Source: Caryophanales bacterium UBA4682 (GTDB taxonomy: Bacteria; Bacillota_I; Bacilli_A; RFN20; CAG-288). Taken from it: a stretch of DNA of 25,574 nucleotides. The notes beneath the pieces are model-generated. The model ran no database searches, was not told the origin of the DNA, and worked only from the letters and a program-made list of their open reading frames with translations. This document shows positions 7,287 through 16,700 of this stretch, in pieces (within the stretch, counting starts at the first letter, position 1; each line of letters starts with the position of its first letter). Made by a program: the position numbers and the translations under genes. The stretch covers positions 1 to 25,574 of the forward strand of contig DHKY01000007.1 of assembly GCA_002404995.1 (NCBI GenBank). Reading direction: 5' to 3'.

Positions 7287-7916
7287 ATGAAACAAGGTTT
7301 ATTCGTCATTCTGACAGGTTGTTCCGGTGCTGGAAAGAAGACAGTCCGCAGAAGGCTGACCCTTCAGGATAGTTCATTGACTTATTGTCCTCTATATACT
7401 ACCCGTCTTCCTAAGAAAAAAGAGCGCCAAGGAATCGATTTTAATTTCATCTCAGAGGATATGTTTTCCTCTTATGAACAGCAAGGAAAATTTCTTTTAT
7501 CTTTTAAGGAAGACAATGCAAATTATGGCATTGACAAAGAAGCAACTGGAGAAGCCTTAAAAGAAGGAAAAATCGTCCTCATCGACGTCTCTCATCCAAT
7601 AGCTAAAGAACTCAGGAAGATTTTCAAGGGAAGGTATACAAGGACCGTCGATATCGTGATACCAAGCGATGAAGCTGTCGAACAGAGAATCAAACATGGT
7701 CTCCATGGTCTCTCCCCTTACCAAATCCACAAAGCAGTCATCACAACCTGTGAAGACAACAAAGATACGGCCGACTATGATGTCCTGCTGAACAACTATG
7801 ATCTCAAACGTACCATCAAACGCTGCAGCCAGGCCATTAAAGGACGATTAGCCTATATCGAAGCCATCGAAGAAGGGAAAGAGCCTCCCGCAGGCTACAC
7901 CATCAAGCGTCCTTAG
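7287..7916 (+). CDS. gmk: guanylate kinase-like P-loop kinase
   Basis: Guanylate kinase converts GMP and ATP to GDP and ADP. The sequence has the family frame: P-loop GCSGAGKKT (11-19), a TTRLP...ERQGIDFNFIS segment (38-56), a YG pair (80-81), LIDV (98-101) and a C-terminal helix bundle, in 209 aa. It sits directly before priA, as gmk often does in Bacillota, though rpoZ and coaBC are missing. Several residues expected in the GMP pocket appear replaced: the second phosphate-binding Arg is Lys43, the Glu of the GEFIEW-like segment is Leu (KFLLSF, 68-73), and the Ser/Thr after YG is Ile82. So it is either a fast-evolving gmk or a related kinase with another acceptor. AAAGGA lies about 8 bases before the ATG. 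Its stop is followed within 8 bases by the priA start. Confidence 0.65.
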   Translation: MKQGLFVILTGCSGAGKKTVRRRLTLQDSSLTYCPLYTTRLPKKKERQGIDFNFISEDMFSSYEQQGKFLLSFKEDNANYGIDKEATGEALKEGKIVLIDVSHPIAKELRKIFKGRYTRTVDIVIPSDEAVEQRIKHGLHGLSPYQIHKAVITTCEDNKDTADYDVLLNNYDLKRTIKRCSQAIKGRLAYIEAIEEGKEPPAGYTIKRP

Positions 7917-7917
7917 T

Positions 7918-10140
7918 TTGCCTATGTTCTACCTTGTAAAGGTACTGATTGGACGGGTCGTAGTCTCTTTGAATCGTCCTTTCGACTATTACACTCTCGA
8001 CCCCGACATCAAAAAGGGTATGCGGGTCTTGGTTCCTTTTGCTTCTTGCAAAGAAACCGTTGGTTTTGTTGTGGAGGATCCGCTTCCTATACAGCAGGAT
8101 ATCGAAGACTATAAAACCGAATCTGGAAGAAAACTATCGAAGGTTATCTCTTCCCTTGATGATGTTCCGCTTCTTTCCGACTCCCTCTTCCAATTAGCAA
8201 AGGCAGTCTCATCCTATTACAAATCGGATCTTATCCGTGTGCTATCCACAAGGCTGCCGCCAAGCCTAAAACCAAAAAACTCCGCTCTGAAAAAGCCTCA
8301 GGCGAAAACAATCGATTTTGTTTTCCCGCTCCCGTTTGATGAATCCTTTCTCAGTAGAAATGAAAAAACACTCTATCTGAAATTGCAGGGACAGAAAGAC
8401 GGAATCCGGAAAAGCAGGATAACCGCCAAAGCCTCCTTGGAAAAGCTAATCGAAAAAAAGGCAGCAGAAATAAAAGAGATACCTGTTTCCCGTATACCAG
8501 AACTAGAGGCAAAGCATTTAGCCCCTTATGAACTCACAAGCAGTCAACAGAAAGTCTTTGATGCCTTTTTGAATAGTCCTAAGACCATCTCTCTTCTCCA
8601 AGGAGTGACCGGAAGCGGTAAGACAGCAGTATACATTTCTCTTGCCAAAAAATATATCAAAGAAGGAAAAGGCGTTCTTATCCTGATTCCAGAGATTGCT
8701 TTAACAGACCAAAGGTCCAATCTCTTCGCGAGTTATTTTCCGAATACCCTTTCCATTCTGAATTCCTCCTTGTCCGATAGCCGAAAGTACGACGAATACC
8801 ATCGCATTGCTTCCGGAGAAAGCAAAGTCGTTCTAGGAACAAGATCCGCAATCTTTTCACCTGTAAAAGACTTAGGGCTCATCATCATCGATGAAGAGCA
8901 TAGTTCCTCGTATAAGCAGGACAATGATCCCTATTATGATGCCATCCATGTTGCGGAAAGGAGAGCGGGAATCGAAGGTGCTAAAGTCTTACTTGGTTCT
9001 GCCACTCCAAGAATCATCGATAAAGCAAAAGCAGAACATGGTTTATACGATAGGCTCTACAGGAATGTAAGATATAGCTTAAATCAGGATAAAGAAGTCA
9101 AACTCATCGACAGGAACGATTATTCTTTGATTGATCCCTATAAATCCGCTTTTATCTCCGTCCCAGTCATCGAAGAAATCCAAGAAAACCTGAAAAGACA
9201 CCAGCAGACAAGGATTCTGTTGAATCGAAGAGGATTCGCTCCGATTTACATCTGCCGCAACTGCCATAAGACCATCAGCTGTCCGAACTGCTCCATTCCT
9301 CTTTCCTATCATAAAAAAGACGATACTCTTCGCTGCCATCACTGCGGGTATAAAGTCTCAAGCATCGGGTATACCTGTCCAAACTGCCATGATCATGACT
9401 TTAGGACAATCGGACAAGGAACCGAACGTGCTTACCAGGAAATCAAAAGCCTTTTCCCAGGTGCGAAGATCACAAGACTGGATTCCGATGTATCAAACAA
9501 CGAAGTCCGTCACGAAGTCCTTGAGAGCTTTGCGGATGGAGAAACCGACCTCATCATCGGAACACAAATCATCGCTAAAGGGCACGACTTCCCACGAGTT
9601 TCCTTAGCCATCATCCTTGATGCTGACCAGACCCTTCGCCTTCCAAGCTATCTTGCCAATGAAGAGACTTTTGATCTAATTGCCCAGTTTGCCGGAAGAG
9701 CCGGCAGAAAAGACCTGAAAGGACGGGTATTAATTCAGACCTACTCTCCGGAAAACAAAGTCATCCTAAGGGCAGCAAAGCAGGACTATGAATCCTTCTA
9801 CCTCTACGAGATGGAAGAGAGACGGAAATACCAGTATCCGCCTTATACTTATCTGACATCCATTCAAAGGAAATCCGTTTCCAAGGGGCGGGTCGATGAA
9901 GTCTCCTTGGCAGTTGAGCAATATCTGATCAAAGCCATCGGAAACAAAAAATTCAATGTGTATGGTCCATCCGCTCCCTTTATCCCTCACAGGAACGGGC
10001 GGTATTACCGAACCATATTGCTGAAGTACAAATCCATAGAAGAGAACTCTCAGATTCTAGATGGAATCAAAGACATCCGCCTCGCCAACAAAGATGTCGA
10101 AATCTCCATCAATGTCGACCCTGGAAGAGAAAACAGGTAA
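7918..10140 (+). CDS. priA: primosomal protein N' (PriA replication-restart helicase)
   Basis: A 3'-5' superfamily 2 DNA helicase that recognises stalled forks and reloads the replisome. Domains in order: an N-terminal 3'-DNA-binding region, a winged-helix/linker region, Walker A GVTGSGKT (229-236), a DEEH box (325-328), and a zinc module with eight cysteines (446, 449, 455, 458, 473, 476, 487, 490). The helicase motifs GTERAYQEI, DSDV, GTQIIAKGHDFPRV and QFAGRAGR follow, then the C-terminal domain. The length (about 738-740 aa) is normal. The frame opens with TTG at 7918, directly after the gmk-like stop. An ATG at 7924 (MFYLVKV) fits the family N-terminus at least as well. No clear ribosome binding site precedes either, so translational coupling to the upstream gene is likely. 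A strong terminator follows. Confidence 0.97.
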   Translation: MPMFYLVKVLIGRVVVSLNRPFDYYTLDPDIKKGMRVLVPFASCKETVGFVVEDPLPIQQDIEDYKTESGRKLSKVISSLDDVPLLSDSLFQLAKAVSSYYKSDLIRVLSTRLPPSLKPKNSALKKPQAKTIDFVFPLPFDESFLSRNEKTLYLKLQGQKDGIRKSRITAKASLEKLIEKKAAEIKEIPVSRIPELEAKHLAPYELTSSQQKVFDAFLNSPKTISLLQGVTGSGKTAVYISLAKKYIKEGKGVLILIPEIALTDQRSNLFASYFPNTLSILNSSLSDSRKYDEYHRIASGESKVVLGTRSAIFSPVKDLGLIIIDEEHSSSYKQDNDPYYDAIHVAERRAGIEGAKVLLGSATPRIIDKAKAEHGLYDRLYRNVRYSLNQDKEVKLIDRNDYSLIDPYKSAFISVPVIEEIQENLKRHQQTRILLNRRGFAPIYICRNCHKTISCPNCSIPLSYHKKDDTLRCHHCGYKVSSIGYTCPNCHDHDFRTIGQGTERAYQEIKSLFPGAKITRLDSDVSNNEVRHEVLESFADGETDLIIGTQIIAKGHDFPRVSLAIILDADQTLRLPSYLANEETFDLIAQFAGRAGRKDLKGRVLIQTYSPENKVILRAAKQDYESFYLYEMEERRKYQYPPYTYLTSIQRKSVSKGRVDEVSLAVEQYLIKAIGNKKFNVYGPSAPFIPHRNGRYYRTILLKYKSIEENSQILDGIKDIRLANKDVEISINVDPGRENR

Positions 10141-10146
10141 TAATAC

Positions 10147-10188
10147 AAAAAGCATCCTAATCTCAAAGTGATCAGGATGCTTTTTTTT
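10147..10188. terminator. bidirectional intrinsic terminator between priA and the modular lipoprotein gene
   Basis: A stem AAAAAGCATCCT / AGGATGCTTTTT (core 10151-10158 and 10174-10181) with T tracts on both strands. It closes priA (+) and the large lipoprotein gene (-). Confidence 0.85.
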
Positions 10189-10196
10189 AGTAATAG

Positions 10197-13100
10197 TTAG
10201 AAATAGTAGACTTCTAAGATAGGACGTTCACAATTTGTCTTCGAATCTTTGTAAAGACGGAGAGTGATATAATGCGTCTCTGTCTTTTCCGGAGTGATGA
10301 CTGTGACACCATCATCATCATAGACTGCCGGAGTTGTGACAACATGGGTTCCGGAAGCAACATAGATAGTTCCATAGAGTCCCCTCTTGGAATAGTCGTT
10401 CCTGAACTGCCAGTCCTTGATTGTCTTATCCGCCTGCAAGACAGTCTTCCTGTTCGTGAAGATAGAATCATCCCAGGATGAACCAGTCAACGTGCAGATT
10501 TCGTTTGCAGTAGCAGAAGTCGTCTTTACAGCTAAGATTGGAGTCTTAGCACCAAGATAGAAGTAAGGAAGGACATAGCCGTTCCTCTTGTCCTTGAAGC
10601 AGGTGTTTGTGTCTGCATCCCAGGCTGCATCTTTGCCAGTCGGAGCAGCAAACTTCTCCTTGTAATAGACTTTAATCTCAACCGAAGTGCTTCCGCTGGA
10701 AGTCGTAAGAGTCAAGATGCCATCAGAAGTCGTCTTGGTGGCAGTGACATCTGCAAAGCAGGTCGGATCACCTGTAGCAGTAAAGACGTTGATGGAGGCA
10801 GACCAGCCTGCTGCTTCCAGACACTTCTTGATGTTCTCCCTGTTGAAGTAGGCATAATTGAAGGTTCCACTGGTCTTGATGTCCAGATAGCCTCCGTTAG
10901 TGTTCTTATAAGCTATCGTTACCTTCTTTCCAATGTTGACTTCCGGAAGGACAGCTTCATCCGTACCGCCAAGATACTGTTTCCTTAATGCCTTTTCGGA
11001 ATCGCTCCAAGCAAGAGGGGCATCCGTAGAAGCATCCGAAACTTTATCATAGAATACACGCCTAGAGACAACAGCCGCATCAGAGTTGGTCCAACGGCTG
11101 ATTCCAGCACGCCTGATGGCAGTGACGTTTCCATCAGCATCATAAACATATTTGTAGGCTTCATGAGAGTCTTTTCCGTAACGGGTCTTGATTTCCGGAT
11201 TGATTGTCCATCCTGCCTTAGTGAAGGATGTATCGAATTCTGTAAGGACACGGTCATCGAACTTGGCTCCTTTGAGCTGGACATAATGACTGGTTGAATT
11301 GTTCACAGAAGAAGGAGTCGGATCATCTGTTCCAAGATAGACATAAGGAACCAAATCGGTGGAAGGGAAGCCTGCTTTTGTGATCTCGGTCTTGACTTTA
11401 TCATCCCAATCGGTCTTCTTGGCACCCCAGGCATCGGAATAGAAGATACTCCTCTGGGTCGTATAGACCGGGGTGGAAGTAGTGCCAGTCGAAGGCTTAT
11501 TAATGACCGCTTCAAAGGAACAGCCATCTGCAAAGGTCTTCTTTGCAGTCAGCTTCGTTGCCTTTGAAAGATCATCATCGGAGTTCGTTGTAATCGTCCA
11601 TGCGGTGTCACCTTCTGCCGGAGTATCGGCTTCAAAGGAAGCTTTCGCCTTCGCAATGATTTTCTCGTTCCATTGTCCGCCATAGATGGTCCTGCAACGG
11701 GAACTGCTTGTCCAATTCGAGTTATGACGCTTAGTACCTAAATAAATATAGGGGAAAGTGTGTCCTCCGAAATTCGTATCCATGGAATGCTTTGTCGAAG
11801 AAGTATCATCACCGGTCTGGTTTGATCCACTGCGGTCTGTATCCCAGGCGCCAACATAAGTATCATCAAAGGCCTCAAACCTCTGGACATAGAGAACAGC
11901 ACGGCTGGTTGACGAGACAGAGCTGAGCTTTACCTGCCTCTTATCTCCGGTATCCTCGAAAGTCTTCTCAGCAATAAGATCATAACCATAGCTGGTGCTC
12001 GGATTTAAGGTGACAGTCCAGCCATCGGCTTTCAGCACCTTCTCCGCATTAGTGACAATATTTCCGGTAACAAAGGTGCCGTTCGAAGAAGTATTGATTC
12101 GCCTTCTTGCATAGTTGTTATCATAGGTATAAGTAAGATCTTTCTCACCAAGATAGATATAAGGGATGACTTGATTGAACTGGGCTTTCCTCTCATTCTT
12201 GATGTCATCACTCCAATCCGTTGCATCCGCCGGAATCGTGAGGGCCGGGAGATAGAAAACCGTGGCAACTGTCTTACCGGTTGCCGAAGGTTCAGGAACA
12301 CGGACAATGAATCCGGCGCCATCCGAGAAAGTCGTTCTAGCTTCTAAATCATTTCCGTCCCTTGTGACAGTCCAATCACAGGTGGTATCGTTCTCAAGCG
12401 TTGTCTTGATGTTCGGGATTGTCCGTTCATCATGGACACCTCCGGTAATGGTAAATTTGTAGGTAGAATCCAAATAGGTATAAGTCGGATACTTTGTACC
12501 AAGATAGAAATAAGTCAGAGTATGTCCGTCACAATCGGTCGTGAATTCCTGCTTCAAAGCACTCGGCCAATCAGTGACTGCATCCTTATCCCAGTTCTCG
12601 CTCCTTTGCAAAGTGATTGAGAAACGGGTGGTAGAAGTCGGAGAAGGAGTTGCCACAGTAATATTCCTGACATCTCCGGAAGGATAGACTCTCTTTGCCT
12701 TGATTACCGGTCCGTAGCTGTTCGTGGATTCCTCAATCGTCCAATCCGGAGCAGCGAAGGCAGCTTTTGCAGCTGTGATAATTGCAGAATCGAATTTGTA
12801 TCCATAAATAGTAAGGATCTTTGTGCTTGTAGCGAACTTTGTATAACAGACAGGAGCACCAAGATAAAGATACGGAACATCCCTGTTCGGGAACTCGGCG
12901 TTGATTTCATCCAACGTATCCTGATCCCAGGCACCGGGTGCCTTAGAAGCATCATAAACAACATCATAATAGGCTTTGATTAAGAAGTAGCCATCCGAGT
13001 CTTTGGTGATTTCGACTTTGAAGGCGCCCTTTTCAAAAATCCTATCGGTTGCTGCGATCTTTGTCTGAGTCCATCCATCGTCAAGATAGATTGTTTTAAA

Positions 13101-13520
13101 ACCATCCCTCTTTGAGGCATCGAATTCTGATCCGGAGATGGATAAATAAGTGGAGGATTTCGTTGTGTTATCTACCCATTCGGCATCATAATTGCCGATA
13201 TTGACATATGGAATGATGTAGCCATCAAAATACTTTTCCATCCTACTAGCAACAGACTTCTTCCACAAGGTCTGGGTGGAAGTGGAAGCAGAAGCAGAGC
13301 CTGTGGAACCGCTTTCTGTACCAGAAGTATCAGAAGCAGTTGTAGGACTTTCCTGCGGTTTTTCTGTCGGTGCAACCGTCGGAACTTCACTTGGTTCCGT
13401 GATTGCTTCGCTTGGCTGTTTTACTGTGGATGAACCAGCAGAGGCATTTCCAGCAGCATTACAACCAGATAAAAGCAGTGAAAGTAAGGATAAAAATGCG
13501 AATTTCTTTGATTTTTTCAT
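10197..13520 (-). CDS. large modular lipoprotein A, eight tandem modules (family not recognised)
   Basis: Probably a surface-anchored lipoprotein; molecular role unknown. The signal peptide ends in a lipobox LLSGC (Cys20). A Ser/Thr/Pro/Glu-rich linker follows (about 21-82), then eight modules of about 112-137 aa. Each opens with an acidic W-D segment, carries a PY(I/V/F)YLG-like motif, then a W-D/N-x-I segment, a DGWT(V) turn and a strand-rich end. The motif Pro (or its equivalent) falls at residues 104, 216, 336 (Thr here), 453, 590, 725, 859 and 985. The start at 13520 is chosen from the GGAGGAA ribosome binding site 6 bases upstream and the signal peptide; the longer frame to 13547 is not. 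It is divergent from, and collinear with, lipoprotein B. Ligand binding or adhesion is a guess from architecture only. Confidence 0.8.
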   Translation of the reverse strand: MKKSKKFAFLSLLSLLLSGCNAAGNASAGSSTVKQPSEAITEPSEVPTVAPTEKPQESPTTASDTSGTESGSTGSASASTSTQTLWKKSVASRMEKYFDGYIIPYVNIGNYDAEWVDNTTKSSTYLSISGSEFDASKRDGFKTIYLDDGWTQTKIAATDRIFEKGAFKVEITKDSDGYFLIKAYYDVVYDASKAPGAWDQDTLDEINAEFPNRDVPYLYLGAPVCYTKFATSTKILTIYGYKFDSAIITAAKAAFAAPDWTIEESTNSYGPVIKAKRVYPSGDVRNITVATPSPTSTTRFSITLQRSENWDKDAVTDWPSALKQEFTTDCDGHTLTYFYLGTKYPTYTYLDSTYKFTITGGVHDERTIPNIKTTLENDTTCDWTVTRDGNDLEARTTFSDGAGFIVRVPEPSATGKTVATVFYLPALTIPADATDWSDDIKNERKAQFNQVIPYIYLGEKDLTYTYDNNYARRRINTSSNGTFVTGNIVTNAEKVLKADGWTVTLNPSTSYGYDLIAEKTFEDTGDKRQVKLSSVSSTSRAVLYVQRFEAFDDTYVGAWDTDRSGSNQTGDDTSSTKHSMDTNFGGHTFPYIYLGTKRHNSNWTSSSRCRTIYGGQWNEKIIAKAKASFEADTPAEGDTAWTITTNSDDDLSKATKLTAKKTFADGCSFEAVINKPSTGTTSTPVYTTQRSIFYSDAWGAKKTDWDDKVKTEITKAGFPSTDLVPYVYLGTDDPTPSSVNNSTSHYVQLKGAKFDDRVLTEFDTSFTKAGWTINPEIKTRYGKDSHEAYKYVYDADGNVTAIRRAGISRWTNSDAAVVSRRVFYDKVSDASTDAPLAWSDSEKALRKQYLGGTDEAVLPEVNIGKKVTIAYKNTNGGYLDIKTSGTFNYAYFNRENIKKCLEAAGWSASINVFTATGDPTCFADVTATKTTSDGILTLTTSSGSTSVEIKVYYKEKFAAPTGKDAAWDADTNTCFKDKRNGYVLPYFYLGAKTPILAVKTTSATANEICTLTGSSWDDSIFTNRKTVLQADKTIKDWQFRNDYSKRGLYGTIYVASGTHVVTTPAVYDDDGVTVITPEKTETHYITLRLYKDSKTNCERPILEVYYF
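10200..13270 (-). repeat. eight degenerate protein modules in lipoprotein A
   Basis: Tandem coding repeats defined by motifs such as VPYLYLG, IPYIYLG, FPYIYLG, VPYVYLG and LPYFYLG, spaced 112-137 codons. Modules 1 and 7 carry variants (IPYVNIG and LPEVNIG). The repeats are diverged at DNA level, with no long identical tracts, so the array is old. Confidence 0.8.
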
Positions 13521-13786
13521 ATAGTTTCCTCCTTCGAGTAAGCACACGTATTATAAAAACGCTGTTTTAGGAGTTGCAATTCATGACAAAGAAAAACCAC
13601 AGACATTCCGTGATGAAAGCGATTCCATGGAAGGCACAATGATATTCATCCTTGCCAGCTTATGTCTTTTTCTCGGCAGATATATATTGTTTTCCTCATT
13701 TTTTACTTCTTGCAAAAACATTTTTAGCCCTTTTGAATGCTTTTATAATTTAGGTGTTCATTTTTCCAGGAAAGGAGAATAAAGAT
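13521..13786. promoter_or_regulatory. divergent promoter region between lipoproteins A and B
   Basis: 266 bases separate the two start codons. Toward A (minus): TTGCAA (13579-13574), an 18-base spacer, TATAAT (13555-13550), then GGAGG. Toward B (plus): TATAAT (13744-13749) with a weak TTTTTA at -35, then AAAGGAG (13771-13777); a TTGCAA also lies upstream at 13710-13715 but 28 bases away. The central part has no recognisable gene. Confidence 0.5.
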
Positions 13787-16700
13787 ATGAAGAAACATTT
13801 AACCCTATTAGCCGTGCTGACTCTTGTACTTACCGGATGTACAAATAACAGCGGTTCCGGCTCCCAGTCTCAGACCCCCTCGGAGCCACAAACCAGCGAG
13901 GTTTCGGAAGTCCCTTCTGCTAGTGCAAAGCCAAGCGAGACTCCGACAGAGAAACCGAGTGAGAGCGCAAGCGCAAGCGAAGAACCAAGCGAAACTGTAT
14001 CCAGTGCCCCAACAGTTTCCCTGTGGGGGAAAGCCATCGAAGAAGAAAGGAAGCAATATCTCGGAGGATATGTTCTTCCTTATATCAACATTGGTACAAA
14101 CAAATCCCTAGAAACCGGAATTCACGATTCCAGGAACAAAACCGGCTTGTACTACGAAATCATCGGAAGCAGCACCTTTGACGGTTCACGGTTCAATTCC
14201 GAATTCAAGGCTGCCTATGAACAAGATGGCTTTACTGTCACCATCGATCCTGAGAACACTTATAGGACGGCAGTAAAAGACTCTGCCCATCTTACTATTA
14301 AGATTGAACAGAGTGATGGCGTTTTTTCCATCCAGGCCAGATATGATGAGCCTTTTGATGCAACCAAGAAAACCGCATGGACTGCAGATGAAGAAGCGGA
14401 ATTAAAAGGCTATCTCTATGACCATACGATTCCATTTGTCTATCTCGGAACCACAAATCCTTATTTCTATCAAACCTACGATCAGAAAACGCTTCGTATC
14501 TATGGATGGAACTATGATGCATCGATCAGGACTGCTGCCACAGCCGCTTTCAAGAGCGATGATGGCTGGAGTGCAAGCGTCGTAAAAGAAGACGGAAAAG
14601 ACAAGTTCACGGCAGTCAAGACATTCGATGACTGCAAATTAAGCGTTGAAATCGATGAAATCGACAACAACACAACAACCCGTGCAAGGATGACCGTCAC
14701 TAAAGATGACATCTGGAATCCAGAATCGGCACCGGATAACTGGGATACCGATAGGCTAGATGAAATCCATGATAGTGCGGATAACCACGATATTCCGTAT
14801 GTTTATCTCGGTGCAGCCGAACCGACAAGGGACTATAAGGATGACACCCACCGTTTCACATTCACAGGAGGATTCTGGAATGCAGAGGTAATAGCCTTAG
14901 CCAAAGCCTCCTTCGAGGCAGCTGGATGGACGGTGAATGAATACAGGGCTTCTTATGGACAGGCAATCAATGCCACAATCCAGGAACAAGACGGATGCCG
15001 TCTGAGCATGGTAATCGAGCCTCCTTATTCTGCAACAGGCAAGATCACAAGGTATGTCACTTATTCTCCGGCCAGGACCATCCCTGCCGATGCAACAGAA
15101 TGGGATGAAGATACGAAAGCGGCAAGGACAAGCCACTTCAATGGATATTCTATTCCATACTTCTTTATTGGTGCCAAAGACACCCGTGCCTCCTTCAGCT
15201 ATCTTTCTTCCTCAGTACAGATTACACCTGCCCTTAGCGGAACCTATAATGTCCAGATGCTCTATGGAGCAGAATCTGCTTTAGCAGCAGATGGATATTC
15301 CGTGACTAAGAAATATAAATCCACCTATGCTGCTTTCGACCTTACCGCAACAAAGACTCTCGATAACGGAGACCAGGTGATTGTCACAAGGAATGCAAAC
15401 GATACAAAGGATTCCCTTCCGGGAACCGCCTATGTCAACGTCCGCTATCTAGAAAAATACGACAGCACATATGAAGGCTCTTATGCAGACGGAAGCGATG
15501 TCAAGAGTGAGACAACCACCACCGCTGATTCTAGGACTTCTAACTTCGGAGCGAACCATAGCGTTCCTTATTTCTATCTTGGTGCGAAGCATTTCTACTC
15601 CCAAGTAAGCAGTGATTTCCGGACAATCACAATCACCGGCGGCCGATGGAACGATGCCATCCTTTCTTCCAGGAAGGCAAAGATTGCAGCGGACACCAGC
15701 GATAGTGCAACTTGGGGAAGCGGAAGCGAAGTCAAGGATTCGAGTGGACTTCTCACCTATACAAACACCAAGACATTCACGGATGGGAGCACAATCCAGC
15801 TCACATTAAAGCAACCAAGTGCTGATACCGACTCCGACCCATTCCACCCAACGACAAGGACCCTTCTCTACAATGAAGCCTATGGATCTTCCGATACCGA
15901 TTGGGCAACCGCAACAAAGAGTGTCAGGACAACCAACTTAGGCGGTTATACCATCCCTTACATCTATCTCCATGCCGCAAGCGATAAAGTCGCTTCTTCT
16001 AAGAGCGTCGATACCAATAACGCCTATCATTATGTCACCCTTACAGGTGGTATCTGGGATGACCGGATTCTTCCGGATGCCGAGACTGTATTGAAAGCTG
16101 ACGGATATACAACCGATACTTCTACCCTTCGGAACCAGCATGCATCCCTTGAAGCCTATAAGAAGAACACCGATGGCTCTTATCTCCGTGTCCTTCTCTA
16201 TAAAGACGGAACGGATAACAAGACTGCAAAAGCCAAGCTTGTCATCTATTATGATGCGGCTATTACAATCACTGATACACAAACCGATTGGTCCGATGAT
16301 ATCAAGACTCTCTATTCTGGCAAGCTCTATAACTCGGTTCCTTACTTCTATAGGGGTGATTACTTAACCGCAAAGAGGACGGAAAACGACAACCAATCCA
16401 AGACTTATCTCACCATCCAGACCAATAAGACCAAGCAAGCAGACGGTCAATACCACTATCTCTACAACAACATCAACTATATCGTCAATGCGAAAGAAGC
16501 CTTTGAAACAGCCGGCTGGACCATTGAAAAGAGGTACTGGCTCAATAGTGCTATAAATGGCAGCAGCGGATACACATCCTTCATTGCACAGATCAAGAAT
16601 ACAAATGGATCCGTGACACGTGCAAAAGTCCTTGCAGACAAGCAGAACATTAAGATGGATGTCTATTCCTACGGCGCTTATCAGATTCCCGCTGAAGAGA

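Noticed and set aside
13639..13782. 47-codon frame with a hydrophobic start between the two large lipoproteins
   Set aside because: It has only a weak GGAAGG upstream, contains the likely promoter of lipoprotein B and ends at that gene's ribosome binding site. It is probably chance.
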